A stretch of DNA of 64,000 nucleotides from Telluribacter humicola. GTDB taxonomy: Bacteria; Bacteroidota; Bacteroidia; Cytophagales; Spirosomataceae. The translations under genes and the position numbers were made by a program. Positions 34,605 through 43,581 of the stretch are shown here, in pieces (the first letter of the stretch is position 1; each line of letters starts with the position of its first letter). Location of the stretch: positions 372,001 to 436,000 of the forward strand of contig NZ_JAFIQT010000001.1 of the NCBI RefSeq assembly GCF_017355935.1, written 5' to 3'. The notes below the pieces were generated by a model. That model saw only the letters and a list, made by a program, of their open reading frames with translations. It was not told the origin of the DNA and made no database searches.

Positions 34605-35312
34605 TTAATTGAGATTAAGACCAAAGGCTAAGCCAAACCAGGGCTTGTTTTCGTAGATCCAGTGCTGACGGTTGCGGTCCAGGAGGTTGTCCCAGCCCAG
34701 GGCTAAGCCGATCGTAACATTGTCAACGCCAAGAATACCCGAAAAGCCATTGGACCAGATGAAGCCATCGTATTCAAGGGTGATGGCATCGTTGGTTACA
34801 GTAGGGTTCATGGCGGTACCTCCCAGGCCCGTAAAGGCCCCAAACGAAAACCCATAGTGGGTAGTATGGCGAAGAAAGTGCCTGATGGGGCTATCGTGGT
34901 ACTTAAGGTGGTAGATGTCGTTACGGTAGCCAAAGTAGACGGCTCCGTTCAGGTTGGTGTTGAACTGGCGCGGGACGCCATGTACCGGTGGACGGTACTT
35001 AAAAGGAATAGTCAGAAAGTCAACGTCAAAGCTGTGGTTGCGCAGGTACAGGTTAGTAGGTGGGTTTTCGGATCTTTGGCGGGGAAAGGCTTGTTTGCTC
35101 TGCCGGACTGTATCAACCTGATAAGTATTTTCTGCTTTTCTTAGGGGATAGACATATACTACCTCCTCCTCATTATCTACATATACGCGCTCACGTGACT
35201 GGGTCATGTAATAACCATTAGCCAATTGGTACTTGGATGTTTCGCGGTAGGTGCCACAACCCAGCAGCCCTGTCAGACTAAAAGCGAGTAGTAATCCGAG
35301 AGCTGTTTTCAT
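34605..35312 (-). CDS. Hypothetical lipoprotein in the Hpt-LytTR operon
   Basis: A 235-residue protein with a lipobox at the end of a hydrophobic leader (LTGLLGC, Cys about 19). The mature part is rich in Tyr, Asn and aromatic strands (NLNGAVYFGYRNDIYHLKY, THYGFSFGAFTGLGG, ENKPWFGLAFGLNLN), which suggests a beta-sandwich or small barrel at the outer membrane. No family is recognised. It begins 10 nt after the LytTR stop, so it is very likely in one transcript with the regulator and the Hpt protein, and may be a target or sensor of that pathway. Confidence 0.75.
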   Translation of the reverse strand: MKTALGLLLAFSLTGLLGCGTYRETSKYQLANGYYMTQSRERVYVDNEEEVVYVYPLRKAENTYQVDTVRQSKQAFPRQRSENPPTNLYLRNHSFDVDFLTIPFKYRPPVHGVPRQFNTNLNGAVYFGYRNDIYHLKYHDSPIRHFLRHTTHYGFSFGAFTGLGGTAMNPTVTNDAITLEYDGFIWSNGFSGILGVDNVTIGLALGWDNLLDRNRQHWIYENKPWFGLAFGLNLN

Positions 35313-35322
35313 GACCGGATCC

Positions 35323-36015
35323 TTACAGGATGTTGAGACGGTTCATGAGTTCATTTTTGTTGGCTCGGCTGATGGGGATTACCTTATCAGCAATGACCAG
35401 CGTATTTTCTTCTATATCAATGATCCGGCTCAGATTGACGATAAAGGTGCGGTGTACCCGCATAAACCGACGCGGGTCCAGCTTCTCTTCCAGGTTTTTC
35501 ATGGTAGTATGTACTATATGGGTCTGGGAAGCCATACGGATCTTTACATAGTCGCCGGTGTTCTCTATGTACAGAATATCATCAAATGATAGCCGGACAA
35601 ACCGGCCGTCGGTACGTACATAGATGTCGTTGGTGGCAGGTGCCGAGGTAGGTGAAGTCTTCGAAGCCTCAATGATTTTATCTACAGCCTGATTGAACCG
35701 GGGTAAAGTAATGGGTTTCTTGAGGTAATCCGCTACCTGGTATTGAAAGGCGTCAAAGGCATATTCGGTCTTGGAAGTAGTCAGGACTACCTGTGGAGTA
35801 TACGGGAGCATATCCAGAAGCTGCAGGCCGGTTAGCTCGGGCATCTCCACGTCCAGGAAGAGTAAATCAATAGTTTGGGCTTCTAAAATAGCCAAAGCCT
35901 CCTGAGCACTGGCACATACGTCAGTGATGTGCAGTTCAGGTCGCTTTGAACACAGGCGTTCCAGCGACTGACGAGCCATTGACTCGTCGTCTACAATCAA
36001 ACAATTAATTTTCAT
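35323..36015 (-). CDS. LytTR-family response regulator
   Basis: A 230-residue DNA-binding response regulator. The receiver domain has the acidic pair D9-D10, phospho-acceptor D55 in LLFLDVEMPE, TTS motif region and Lys in YLKKPI. The C-terminal LytTR domain (about 130-230) shows IYVRTDGRFVRLSFDDILYIENTGDYVKI and FMRVHRTFIVNLSRI. Its start overlaps the Hpt gene by 11 nt. A cognate kinase is not present, so phosphate may arrive through the adjacent Hpt protein. A plausible regulator of the nearby polysaccharide operon. Confidence 0.94.
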   Translation of the reverse strand: MKINCLIVDDESMARQSLERLCSKRPELHITDVCASAQEALAILEAQTIDLLFLDVEMPELTGLQLLDMLPYTPQVVLTTSKTEYAFDAFQYQVADYLKKPITLPRFNQAVDKIIEASKTSPTSAPATNDIYVRTDGRFVRLSFDDILYIENTGDYVKIRMASQTHIVHTTMKNLEEKLDPRRFMRVHRTFIVNLSRIIDIEENTLVIADKVIPISRANKNELMNRLNIL

Positions 36016-36376
36016 CCTGAAGACTTTTTAGATGAGTATGGGCTACCTGAACAGCTGGCAAAACCTGAGCCAATTTATTATGAATTATGTCAATAATTGC
36101 AGTAGCGTCCTCTAAATTCTGCGAATCTTCCAGCTTTTCAAATAAGTGCTCCAGTTGAGTGACTCCTACCATACTGAAGGTAGGCTTGATTTTATGGCAT
36201 ATTTGGCGGAAATCAGGCCAGTTCTGCTGCTCCGCGACCTGCTTCAGTCCATTAACCTGGGGGATAATCTCCGTCAGGAAGAGATCAAACATCATTGTTG
36301 CATAATCAACATCATCAGCATATAACTCTTGCAATATATTCTTATCAAGGGCAGCAGGAAACTGTATTGTAGTCAT
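36005..36376 (-). CDS. Hpt (histidine phosphotransfer) domain protein, left copy
   Basis: Start at 36376 (MTTIQFPAALDKNILQELY), 123 residues; the frame is open 17 codons upstream. It is a four-helix Hpt domain with the phospho-accepting His61 in CHKIKPTFSMVG. It relays phosphate between receiver domains. The gene overlaps the LytTR regulator start by 11 nt, so the two are translationally linked. A paralogue sharing H-[KR]-x-KP-x-FSMVG lies at 51315-51683 on the other side of the exopolysaccharide genes. Confidence 0.88.
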   Translation of the reverse strand: MTTIQFPAALDKNILQELYADDVDYATMMFDLFLTEIIPQVNGLKQVAEQQNWPDFRQICHKIKPTFSMVGVTQLEHLFEKLEDSQNLEDATAIIDIIHNKLAQVLPAVQVAHTHLKSLQDEN

Positions 36377-36711
36377 GTTACGGAGCTTTTCGGGAGCAAA
36401 GTACAAAAATGATTTATGAAAGAACAACGCCCCTGATACGATATCTTTTGTACAGGCAAAATTGGCAGCATTATTGCTTCAATACAGTTGCATAGTAAGA
36501 ATCATGAGAGATGGCCTGATAAAAATGATAGGATTGAGGCAGGAGATAGTAGTAAAAAAGAATATTTAGGGAGGGGAGTGACAGAGAGATTACCAGCAAT
36601 GTGCATTAAATCTCAAATAGCTGCTCCATACTAGGAATACTAGTCCGGTGTATTTGTTGCTCCACACCACTCCTAAGACAACAGCGTATTCATAATATGC
36701 CAACTTAGTTA
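36377..36711. promoter_or_regulatory. Divergent intergenic region between Hpt-LytTR operon and exopolysaccharide operon
   Basis: About 335 nt without a gene, AT-rich, separating divergent transcripts; both promoters must lie here. No exact TTTG-TAnnTTTG pair is found for the rightward operon. It is the natural place for LytTR binding sites, which I could not identify with confidence. Confidence 0.4.
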
Positions 36712-38175
36712 ATGACAACTATGGCTCTTGGCTTGCGTCATGTTTTTCATGCTCTACTGATACTGGTGCTTGTACTGGCACTAGCAGTAGTAATTGCTAA
36801 GGGGCAACTGCTGGCAGTTGTAGCCTTGCTGGCCTTACCGATTGCCGTAGGCTATACCGTATGTGTATTCAGGCAGCCTGTGGTAGGGCTATATTCCGTA
36901 CTGGTTGTTTCTTTCATTGCGATAGGCCTTACCCGCTATGTACCGGCACCGATAGGGCTTGCGGTAGATGCTCTGCTCATTCTGACACTGCTGGCTGAGT
37001 TCTTTCACCGCTTCGAAACCCGTCAGTGGCCTTCATTACGCCGTAATCCCGTATTAGTGGCGATCTCTGTATGGGCCCTCTACTGTCTGCTACAGATAGC
37101 TAATCCCGAAGCCCGTAGTATGGCCGCTTGGTTTTATGCTATGCGTGGAGTAGCCCTGTACCTGATCCTGACGGTGTGGCTGGTGATGGAGCTGATGAAC
37201 GATGAAAAGCATTTTGAGAGGTTCATTATGATTTGGTTTGGGTGGTCCTGCGTGGCTGCCCTGTATGGTATAAAGCAGTTCCTTTTTGGAGTAGATGCTG
37301 CGGAGCAGGCCTGGCTTAACGCCGGCAACGCCTCCACTCACGTACTCCATGGGCGGCTGCGGGTCTTCTCTTTTTATTCGGATGCGGGACAGTATGGAGC
37401 GGCGATGGCACACGCGGGTCTGGCAGGCCTGATTATGGCGTTAGGCAGCTTCTCCCCCAGAAAGCGTCTGTTCTACCTGGCAACGTGCCTGTTGTGCTTT
37501 TATGGAATGCTGATTTCCGGTACCAGAGGAGCCTTATTCGTGCCTTTGACGGGCTTTACCGCCTATTTGTTCCTGGCGCGCAACTTCAAACTCCTGGTTG
37601 TAGGAGGCCTGGCCGGCGCTTTAGTATTCGGGATGCTAAAGTTTACCTATATAGGTCAGGATAATTATCAGATACAGCGCATGCGGAGCGCTCTTGATCC
37701 AAACGATCCGTCGCTGCTGGTCAGGCTCGAAAATCAAAAGAAACTGAGTACCTATCTGGCCTCTCGCCCCTTGGGAGGAGGAATAGGCTCTGCCGGGTAC
37801 TGGGGGTTGCGGTTCAGCCCCAATACGCTGCTGGCTCAGACGCCTACTGATAGCTGGTATGTGAAGATCTGGGCGGAGACGGGTATCGTCGGTCTGGTAC
37901 TGCACCTGGCAATGCTGCTATTTTTCCTGGGCTACTTCTTTCTCAGGATCTGGAATATGCCCCATGCCCCCATACGTCAGCAGCTTATGGCGCTATACGC
38001 GGGAGTTACAGGTATTACCGCAGCCAGCTATGGTAATCAGGTACTGGGGCAGATCCCGACGGGTACCGTGATGTATATGAGTATCGCTTTCCTGTATTTA
38101 TTAACGAGACGCCGTACTGATACCCAAAAAAATACGCAGGGACAGCCCCTGCTCTTACAGCATTTTAAGCATTGA
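36712..38175 (+). CDS. O-antigen ligase/polymerase family membrane protein
   Basis: A 487-residue polytopic inner-membrane protein with about 11-12 helices. The large periplasmic loop contains YQIQRMRSALDPNDPSLLVRLENQKKLSTYLASRPLGGGIG and TPTDSWYVKIWAETGIVGLVLH, the pattern of the Wzy_C/O-antigen ligase (RfaL) superfamily; the Arg and the tail His of that loop are the expected catalytic region. It could polymerise repeat units or ligate chains. It heads the rightward exopolysaccharide operon. A start three codons later (36721) is possible. Confidence 0.85.
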   Translation: MTTMALGLRHVFHALLILVLVLALAVVIAKGQLLAVVALLALPIAVGYTVCVFRQPVVGLYSVLVVSFIAIGLTRYVPAPIGLAVDALLILTLLAEFFHRFETRQWPSLRRNPVLVAISVWALYCLLQIANPEARSMAAWFYAMRGVALYLILTVWLVMELMNDEKHFERFIMIWFGWSCVAALYGIKQFLFGVDAAEQAWLNAGNASTHVLHGRLRVFSFYSDAGQYGAAMAHAGLAGLIMALGSFSPRKRLFYLATCLLCFYGMLISGTRGALFVPLTGFTAYLFLARNFKLLVVGGLAGALVFGMLKFTYIGQDNYQIQRMRSALDPNDPSLLVRLENQKKLSTYLASRPLGGGIGSAGYWGLRFSPNTLLAQTPTDSWYVKIWAETGIVGLVLHLAMLLFFLGYFFLRIWNMPHAPIRQQLMALYAGVTGITAASYGNQVLGQIPTGTVMYMSIAFLYLLTRRRTDTQKNTQGQPLLLQHFKH

Positions 38176-38205
38176 AAAGACTAAAGCTATTATCTACTAT
38201 ACTTT

Positions 38206-38598
38206 ATGAATCCCCCAAAAAGCCTATTGATCATAGATGATGAACCAAGTACCAGTAAAGTACTAGAGCATTTTCTGCGGAAAGATTTTCAGGTTGTTAC
38301 CAAAAGCGATGGGATGGAGGGAATGGCCTGGCTAGAAGAAGGCTATAAAGTAGACATGATCATCGCCGACCTGAATATGCCCAACCTGAACGGAAAGGAA
38401 TTTGTCAGGGTGGTTAGGGCTAGTAATCTGTACAACGATATTCCTATCATTATTCTGTCAGGAACAGATGATAGTAGTGAACGGATTCAGTGTCTCAATT
38501 TGGGGGCTGATGATTTTATGCTCAAACCATTCAACCCAATGGAAGTGGTGGCGAAAGTCAACGCCATTTTAAGACGTATCAATCGCTATTCATACTAA
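38206..38598 (+). CDS. Stand-alone CheY-like response regulator
   Basis: A 130-residue receiver-only protein: LLIIDDEPS (D11-D12), phospho-acceptor D55 in MIIADLNMPNLNG, ILSGTDD (Ser/Thr switch), and FMLKPF with the conserved Lys, so it should be phosphorylatable. It lacks an output domain. Its stop overlaps the start of the sugar transferase gene (TAATG), so the two proteins are made together. It probably signals through protein contact, with the receiver-like region of the transferase as an obvious candidate. Confidence 0.92.
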   Translation: MNPPKSLLIIDDEPSTSKVLEHFLRKDFQVVTKSDGMEGMAWLEEGYKVDMIIADLNMPNLNGKEFVRVVRASNLYNDIPIIILSGTDDSSERIQCLNLGADDFMLKPFNPMEVVAKVNAILRRINRYSY

Positions 38599-39815
38599 TG
38601 CTCATGGAGACAAGTACTGCCCTTTCAGCATCCAAAGCAGAAATTACTGTTATGCCTGCTTTATTAAGAGTAGTGTACCTTAATAAAGATTACGAGCAAA
38701 GCATAAAGTTTATTGAACGCTTCGGTGACAAGCTGCAGATCGAGTACTTTGACAATATGCAGGAGGCTCTGAAGATGCTCGAAGACCATTACCCGGCCGA
38801 TGCGGTGATTGCCAGCCTGGATGCCGGTGGAAAACCCCTGCTGGAAGCCATCCATAACAGTCCCTGGCTGCGGAAAATACCTACTATTTTGACCGTCACG
38901 AAAATTACACCTCATGTGATCGAGGAAGCCAGGAGGATGAAGGTGGACGATGTATTTCCGAGCAATTTTGACCGGGGCGACCTGATGATCCGCCTTCATT
39001 ACTTTGTGAAGCGGCAGCACTATGCCGCCATGAAAGCTTCGGAAAAAGTATCCGTACTGCACGTGCAAACGCCCCTGTGGAAGCGGGTACTGGATGTCAC
39101 AGTAACTGGTACGGCTCTGCTGGCCCTTTTACCCTTGCTATTGCTCGTTGCTATCCTTATCAAGCTGGATTCAAGGGGGCCGGTTGTGTATAAGTCAAAG
39201 CGGGTAGGAGCCGGCTACAAGATATTCGAACTGTACAAGTTCCGGACCATGCGTACCGATGCGGATCAGCTCATCAAGAAGATGGCTTCGCTGAATATGT
39301 ACAACAAGGAGGATCAAAAAGCCGCCCGAAACGGAGTAACACTCTGTGATCAATGTATAGGGAGCGGTACCTGTAGTAATCTGCTGTTTCTGGACGGAGA
39401 GCAGGTATGTGAAAAACAGTACCATCAGGAGAAGGAAGCCAAGGTTGCCTTCATGAAATTTCAGAATGACCCGCGTATTACCCGTATTGGTCGGTTTTTG
39501 CGTAATACCAGTCTGGATGAACTGCCTCAGTTGTACAACATCTTTCGTGGTGATATGTCGCTGGTCGGCAACCGGCCACTGCCACTTTACGAAGCCGAAA
39601 AGCTTACCACTGATGAGCACATCCTCCGGTTTGCGGGACCGGCAGGGCTTACCGGGCTCTGGCAGGTAACCAAGCGGGGCAAGGGCCAACAGGAGATGTC
39701 CGAAGAAGAGCGTATCAAGCTGGACATTACCTATGTACAGAACTTCTCCTTCTGGATGGATATGAATATCATCCTTAAGACTGTCCCGGCCTTACTTCAA
39801 TCCGAAAATGTATGA
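38598..39815 (+). CDS. Polyprenyl-phosphate sugar-1-phosphate transferase with receiver-like N-terminal domain
   Basis: Initiating enzyme of lipid-linked polysaccharide synthesis. The 405 residues hold a receiver-like domain (about 24-140) that keeps an Asp at the phospho position (D75 in IASLDAGG) but lacks the usual Lys, then a membrane hairpin helix (168-190) and the monotopic transferase core (KSKRVGAGYKIFELYKFRTM, SLDELPQL at 305-312, SLVGNRPLP). Between helix and core lies a segment with Cys250, 253, 259 and 271. It is coupled by TAATG to the regulator before it and by ATGA to the TolC-like gene after it. Confidence 0.9.
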   Translation: MLMETSTALSASKAEITVMPALLRVVYLNKDYEQSIKFIERFGDKLQIEYFDNMQEALKMLEDHYPADAVIASLDAGGKPLLEAIHNSPWLRKIPTILTVTKITPHVIEEARRMKVDDVFPSNFDRGDLMIRLHYFVKRQHYAAMKASEKVSVLHVQTPLWKRVLDVTVTGTALLALLPLLLLVAILIKLDSRGPVVYKSKRVGAGYKIFELYKFRTMRTDADQLIKKMASLNMYNKEDQKAARNGVTLCDQCIGSGTCSNLLFLDGEQVCEKQYHQEKEAKVAFMKFQNDPRITRIGRFLRNTSLDELPQLYNIFRGDMSLVGNRPLPLYEAEKLTTDEHILRFAGPAGLTGLWQVTKRGKGQQEMSEEERIKLDITYVQNFSFWMDMNIILKTVPALLQSENV

Positions 39816-40534
39816 GAGGGATCAGGGGTATTATTGTATGGGCGGTAGTGCTGGTAGGAAGCCTGACCGGCACTACCGCCTGGGCCCAGACTGCCGCCGA
39901 TGAGTCTGCCGGACAGTTGATCACGCTACCTCCTCTCAAGAAAGTAGTAGATATGGCCATTCTGCATTCGCCTGCCGTACGTATGCAGGATGCCAGCATG
40001 AACAAAAGCCTGTATAATATAGAGAATAAAAAGCGTCAGTGGATGGATGCGATGGGAGTAGATCTGCAGCTGGGGTTAGGAAATCAGGCTCTGATCATGC
40101 TGCAGCCTACGGGTACCATTGATGCGTATCGCAACTTCAACAACGGGTATAGGGCGGCTTTCAACGTACGTGTATCAGCTTTTGACTTATTGGGACGTAA
40201 AAGCGAAGTCAGGATGGCGGAATACGAAAGTAAGGAAGCCATGGAAAAAAAGGAGGTAACGGAGCAGGAGGTCGAGTTGGCAGTTATCACCAGGTACTAC
40301 GCCGTACAGACCGCACAAAACCTGCTTAGGATCAAGAGTGAAGCCAAACAGACTACTCAGCTAAACCGCCAGATGGCAGAGAAGGAATTCGGAGAAGGCG
40401 GCATCGCGATTGCTGAGCTTTCACGTGTCATAGAAATATCATCCAAAGCAGCGGCCGAATATGAAGTGGCCAAGCAGTATTTATATGAAAATATAAAAGC
40501 CTTGGAAGCCCTGACTGGGCAGAGGCTATACTAA
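39812..40534 (+). CDS. Half-length TolC-family outer-membrane protein
   Basis: A 240-residue protein with a signal peptide (cleavage near ATTAWAQ, residue 26). The mature part contains a single TolC-type repeat: VVDMAILHSPAVRMQDASMNKSLYNIENKKRQW, a strand pair, then long coiled-coil helices and EALTGQRLY. Typical TolC-family proteins hold two such repeats in 400-480 residues. It sits between the sugar transferase (4-nt overlap) and the Wzc-like gene (6-nt gap), where a Wza export protein would be expected. Possible role: outer-membrane or periplasmic tunnel for the polymer. Confidence 0.78.
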   Translation: MRGIRGIIVWAVVLVGSLTGTTAWAQTAADESAGQLITLPPLKKVVDMAILHSPAVRMQDASMNKSLYNIENKKRQWMDAMGVDLQLGLGNQALIMLQPTGTIDAYRNFNNGYRAAFNVRVSAFDLLGRKSEVRMAEYESKEAMEKKEVTEQEVELAVITRYYAVQTAQNLLRIKSEAKQTTQLNRQMAEKEFGEGGIAIAELSRVIEISSKAAAEYEVAKQYLYENIKALEALTGQRLY

Positions 40535-40540
40535 TATATC

Positions 40541-43500
40541 ATGTCTTTACTTAGGTTCTTACGACTTATTCTGGATCACAAGTGGCTGTTGGTACTATTT
40601 CCGGCATCTCTGGCGATAGCGGTATTCTTTATGACCCGCCATACAAAGCGAGAGTTTGCTGCCAATACTCTAATCTATACTGGTCTGGCGTCAGGGTATA
40701 CTCTTGAGTCCGGAGATGAACAGCGTATCGACTACCTAACCGTTAATAATGCCTTTGATAACCTTATCAACACCATCAAGGCACGCACCAACCTAGAAGA
40801 GGTAGGCATCAGGCTACTGGCTACCCACCTGATGATGAGATCGCCGGACCGGGGTATCGCCAACGATGAAACCATTAGCCATCTTTACGAGGTACTTCCC
40901 GGGCGAGTCATAAAAGAGGTAGTAGACTACAACTCACTGGATAAGACAGTGGAGAATATCTACCGTTACTCCCTGATCCCTAAAAATGTCATTGCCGAAG
41001 AGCTGCTCAACAAGAAAGATGGACCTTACAGTGTACGCGGAATAGCGTCTAACCTGATTGTGGCACGTGAGGGAACAAGTGACATGGTGAAGATCACCTA
41101 CATCGCGAATGATCCTGCCGTAGTAAAGCGGACGCTGGAACTGATTACATCGGTTTTCATGCGCAGGTACCGCGACATGAAAGTAAGCGAAACCAGTAAC
41201 GTAGTCACCTACTTTGAGGAACAACTTCGAAAAGCTACCGAAAAGCTGGTCGGCTCGGAAGATAAGCTGAAAGAATACGCCAGCCAGAATAACATCATTA
41301 ACTATGATGAACAAACCCGTAATGTATCGACTAAGGAGCATGAGATAGACTCAGAAATACAGAAGGTAAGTACGGAGCTGCAGGCTTCAAAGGCGGCTCT
41401 CAAACACCTGGAGGATAAGCTGAGTATCCGGCAGGATATTGCCCTTAGAAATCAGGCCATGAATTCGATTCGGGATACGCTGGCGGTTCTGAACTCACGA
41501 TTGGCCATGCTGGAGATGCAGCCCGAAAGCAGCCAGGCTGATGCTCAGAAGCTCAGGGCTCAGATCGCACAGTATGAGCAGCGGGCTCGTACCAGTATCA
41601 CAGACCTGTATGATGTCAGTAACACCAAAGACGGGGTACCGGGCAAGCTGATGTTTGGTGACTGGATCGATGCCTTTGTGAGTGTGGATAAAAATGAAGC
41701 ACGACTGCTGGTGCTGAGCGATATCAAGCGTAACCACGGGCAGCATTATAAGGCGCTGGCGCCGGTGGGATCGGGATTGAGCCGCCTGGAGAGAGAAATT
41801 AATGTAGCCGAAAAGGAATACCTCGAAATCCTCCACGGCCTGAACGTAAGTAAGCTTAGGGAACAAAACCTGCTGCTGTCTATTAATCTGAAAGTTATAG
41901 ATCCTCCTAAGTTTCCGGCACAGCCCGAGCCATCCAAGCGTTTGATACTGGTTATGGCCTCGTTCCTGGTTGGATTTATGTTGGTAATCAGCTATATTGT
42001 CGGGAAAGAATACTTTGACTGGTCTCTGAAAAGACCTACCCGTGCCGAGAAGTTGATAGGGATTCCGTTTGTAGGAGGTATGCCTTTGGTAGATCATTCT
42101 AAAAATTATATTCATTACGGCACCATTGAAGAACGTACACTCAATCAGTGCGTATCGAGGATCAGGCGCATGGCTATGGTTACGAAGCAGCATCCGGTGT
42201 GGATATTGGTCTTCAGTGTTAAAGAAGGAACGGGTAAGAGTCACTTTGCGCGAAAGCTGCAAAGAAAGTTGATGCAGGAAGGCAGCCCGGCACTTTGGCT
42301 GAATCCGGATAGACATTCTAATAGTGTAGCAGGAGAGTACGCGTACAAATGGGGGCCTGATCTGGGTGATCTGGATGCGTTGAAGAGCAACGTACCCACA
42401 ACAGACTGGGAGCAGGTAGAGTTTGTACTTGTTGAGCTGCCAGCTCTGCTTAATTCACCCTTGCTGACGCGATGGGTGCAGCAGGCTGGTTTTTCATTAC
42501 TGGTTGCCGATGCTACTGCCGTATGGGATACTTCGGACCAATACGCGCTACAAAACTATCTGGATACATCATCTGCGCCGGTAGGTCTATTGCTCAACCA
42601 GGTCAAACACGATCAAATGGATGAGTTGATTGGCGATATACCCCGCGATCGTTCTTCTATTCGGCAGTGGCTGAAGAATCTGCTGATCCCAAGGTCAGTG
42701 ATTCATCATAACTCTGAAAAAATTAGTAGCGTTCAATTACATGTAAGTACTTCTGGTATGTTATCACCACACGAATCTCAAGATCCTAATTCAACAAATT
42801 CAGAGCAGACAAATCCTGACGATACGGCTGATATTTCGCAGAGGAGACGTAACCGGCGTCGTAAACAGGCACAAAAGAGCTGGCTGCTTAGAGGAGCCAT
42901 GTTTATAGGTATTATTGTAGGTGTAGCATTGATATGGTGGATGATTTCACCTAATGCCAAGGGACAAAGCTTCTGGCTGTATTGGTTTGCTAATTCCTCA
43001 CAAACGACCCAAGAGACTACTGGAAGTGTTCCTTCAATAGATGACTCTCTTTCGCTCAGTGGGCTGGCTCCAGCGGATAATGCTCCGCTACCGGTAGAGC
43101 CTGATTCCGCTACGATAACTCAGGATGGGTGGGAGACTGTACTTGCACCCGCACCCGTTGAAAGTAAACCTATGGAGGTAAAACCGGAGAATCCAGTGGT
43201 TAGTAAAGTAACTCCAGAGAGTCCGGCGGTTAGTGAGGTAACACCCAAAACAACGCCGAAAGAAGCTCCTAAGGTAATACCCAAAGCAGCCCCCAAAGTA
43301 GAGGAAGTCGTGGCCGAAACGGCTCCGGCAGCCAATACCAGGACCGTATACTATGTGCAGGCGGGTAGTTTCAAAAGTCGCAGTAATGCCGTTTATCGTC
43401 AGCGGGACCTTAAGGGAGGTGGATACCGTGCCCAAATTCATGATCCCCAGCAGGCGGGAGGAAATTATACAGTAACTGCAGGTCCTTATCAAAATTTTAA

Positions 43501-43576
43501 GGTAGCTCAGGACGAGGCTGAATCAATTGGCTTCATTCTTGAGATAAAAACTTCTGTAATCAAAAAACAGGAGTAG
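40541..43576 (+). CDS. Wzc/GumC-like chain-length and P-loop protein with C-terminal SPOR domain
   Basis: A 1011-residue inner-membrane protein. A Wzz-type region spans residues 1-490 between helices 15-31 and 466-487, with coiled coils near 225-295 and 310-350. A cytoplasmic BY-kinase-like domain follows: P-loop SVKEGTGKSH (559-568), and VLVELPALL (629-637) where Walker A' normally has Asp. A third helix (783-802) returns to the periplasm, followed by a Pro/Lys/Glu-rich linker with repeated VTPxxxP (about 868-925) and a SPOR domain (about 934-1005: YYVQAGSFKSRSNA). The Tyr-rich kinase tail is absent. It is probably a regulator of polymer length tethered to septal peptidoglycan. Confidence 0.88.
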   Translation: MSLLRFLRLILDHKWLLVLFPASLAIAVFFMTRHTKREFAANTLIYTGLASGYTLESGDEQRIDYLTVNNAFDNLINTIKARTNLEEVGIRLLATHLMMRSPDRGIANDETISHLYEVLPGRVIKEVVDYNSLDKTVENIYRYSLIPKNVIAEELLNKKDGPYSVRGIASNLIVAREGTSDMVKITYIANDPAVVKRTLELITSVFMRRYRDMKVSETSNVVTYFEEQLRKATEKLVGSEDKLKEYASQNNIINYDEQTRNVSTKEHEIDSEIQKVSTELQASKAALKHLEDKLSIRQDIALRNQAMNSIRDTLAVLNSRLAMLEMQPESSQADAQKLRAQIAQYEQRARTSITDLYDVSNTKDGVPGKLMFGDWIDAFVSVDKNEARLLVLSDIKRNHGQHYKALAPVGSGLSRLEREINVAEKEYLEILHGLNVSKLREQNLLLSINLKVIDPPKFPAQPEPSKRLILVMASFLVGFMLVISYIVGKEYFDWSLKRPTRAEKLIGIPFVGGMPLVDHSKNYIHYGTIEERTLNQCVSRIRRMAMVTKQHPVWILVFSVKEGTGKSHFARKLQRKLMQEGSPALWLNPDRHSNSVAGEYAYKWGPDLGDLDALKSNVPTTDWEQVEFVLVELPALLNSPLLTRWVQQAGFSLLVADATAVWDTSDQYALQNYLDTSSAPVGLLLNQVKHDQMDELIGDIPRDRSSIRQWLKNLLIPRSVIHHNSEKISSVQLHVSTSGMLSPHESQDPNSTNSEQTNPDDTADISQRRRNRRRKQAQKSWLLRGAMFIGIIVGVALIWWMISPNAKGQSFWLYWFANSSQTTQETTGSVPSIDDSLSLSGLAPADNAPLPVEPDSATITQDGWETVLAPAPVESKPMEVKPENPVVSKVTPESPAVSEVTPKTTPKEAPKVIPKAAPKVEEVVAETAPAANTRTVYYVQAGSFKSRSNAVYRQRDLKGGGYRAQIHDPQQAGGNYTVTAGPYQNFKVAQDEAESIGFILEIKTSVIKKQE

Positions 43577-43581
43577 TACCT

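Noticed and set aside
41495-42316. 273-codon minus-strand open frame within the Wzc-like gene
   Set aside because: Opposite-strand shadow of a conserved protein; no plausible start context or domain.
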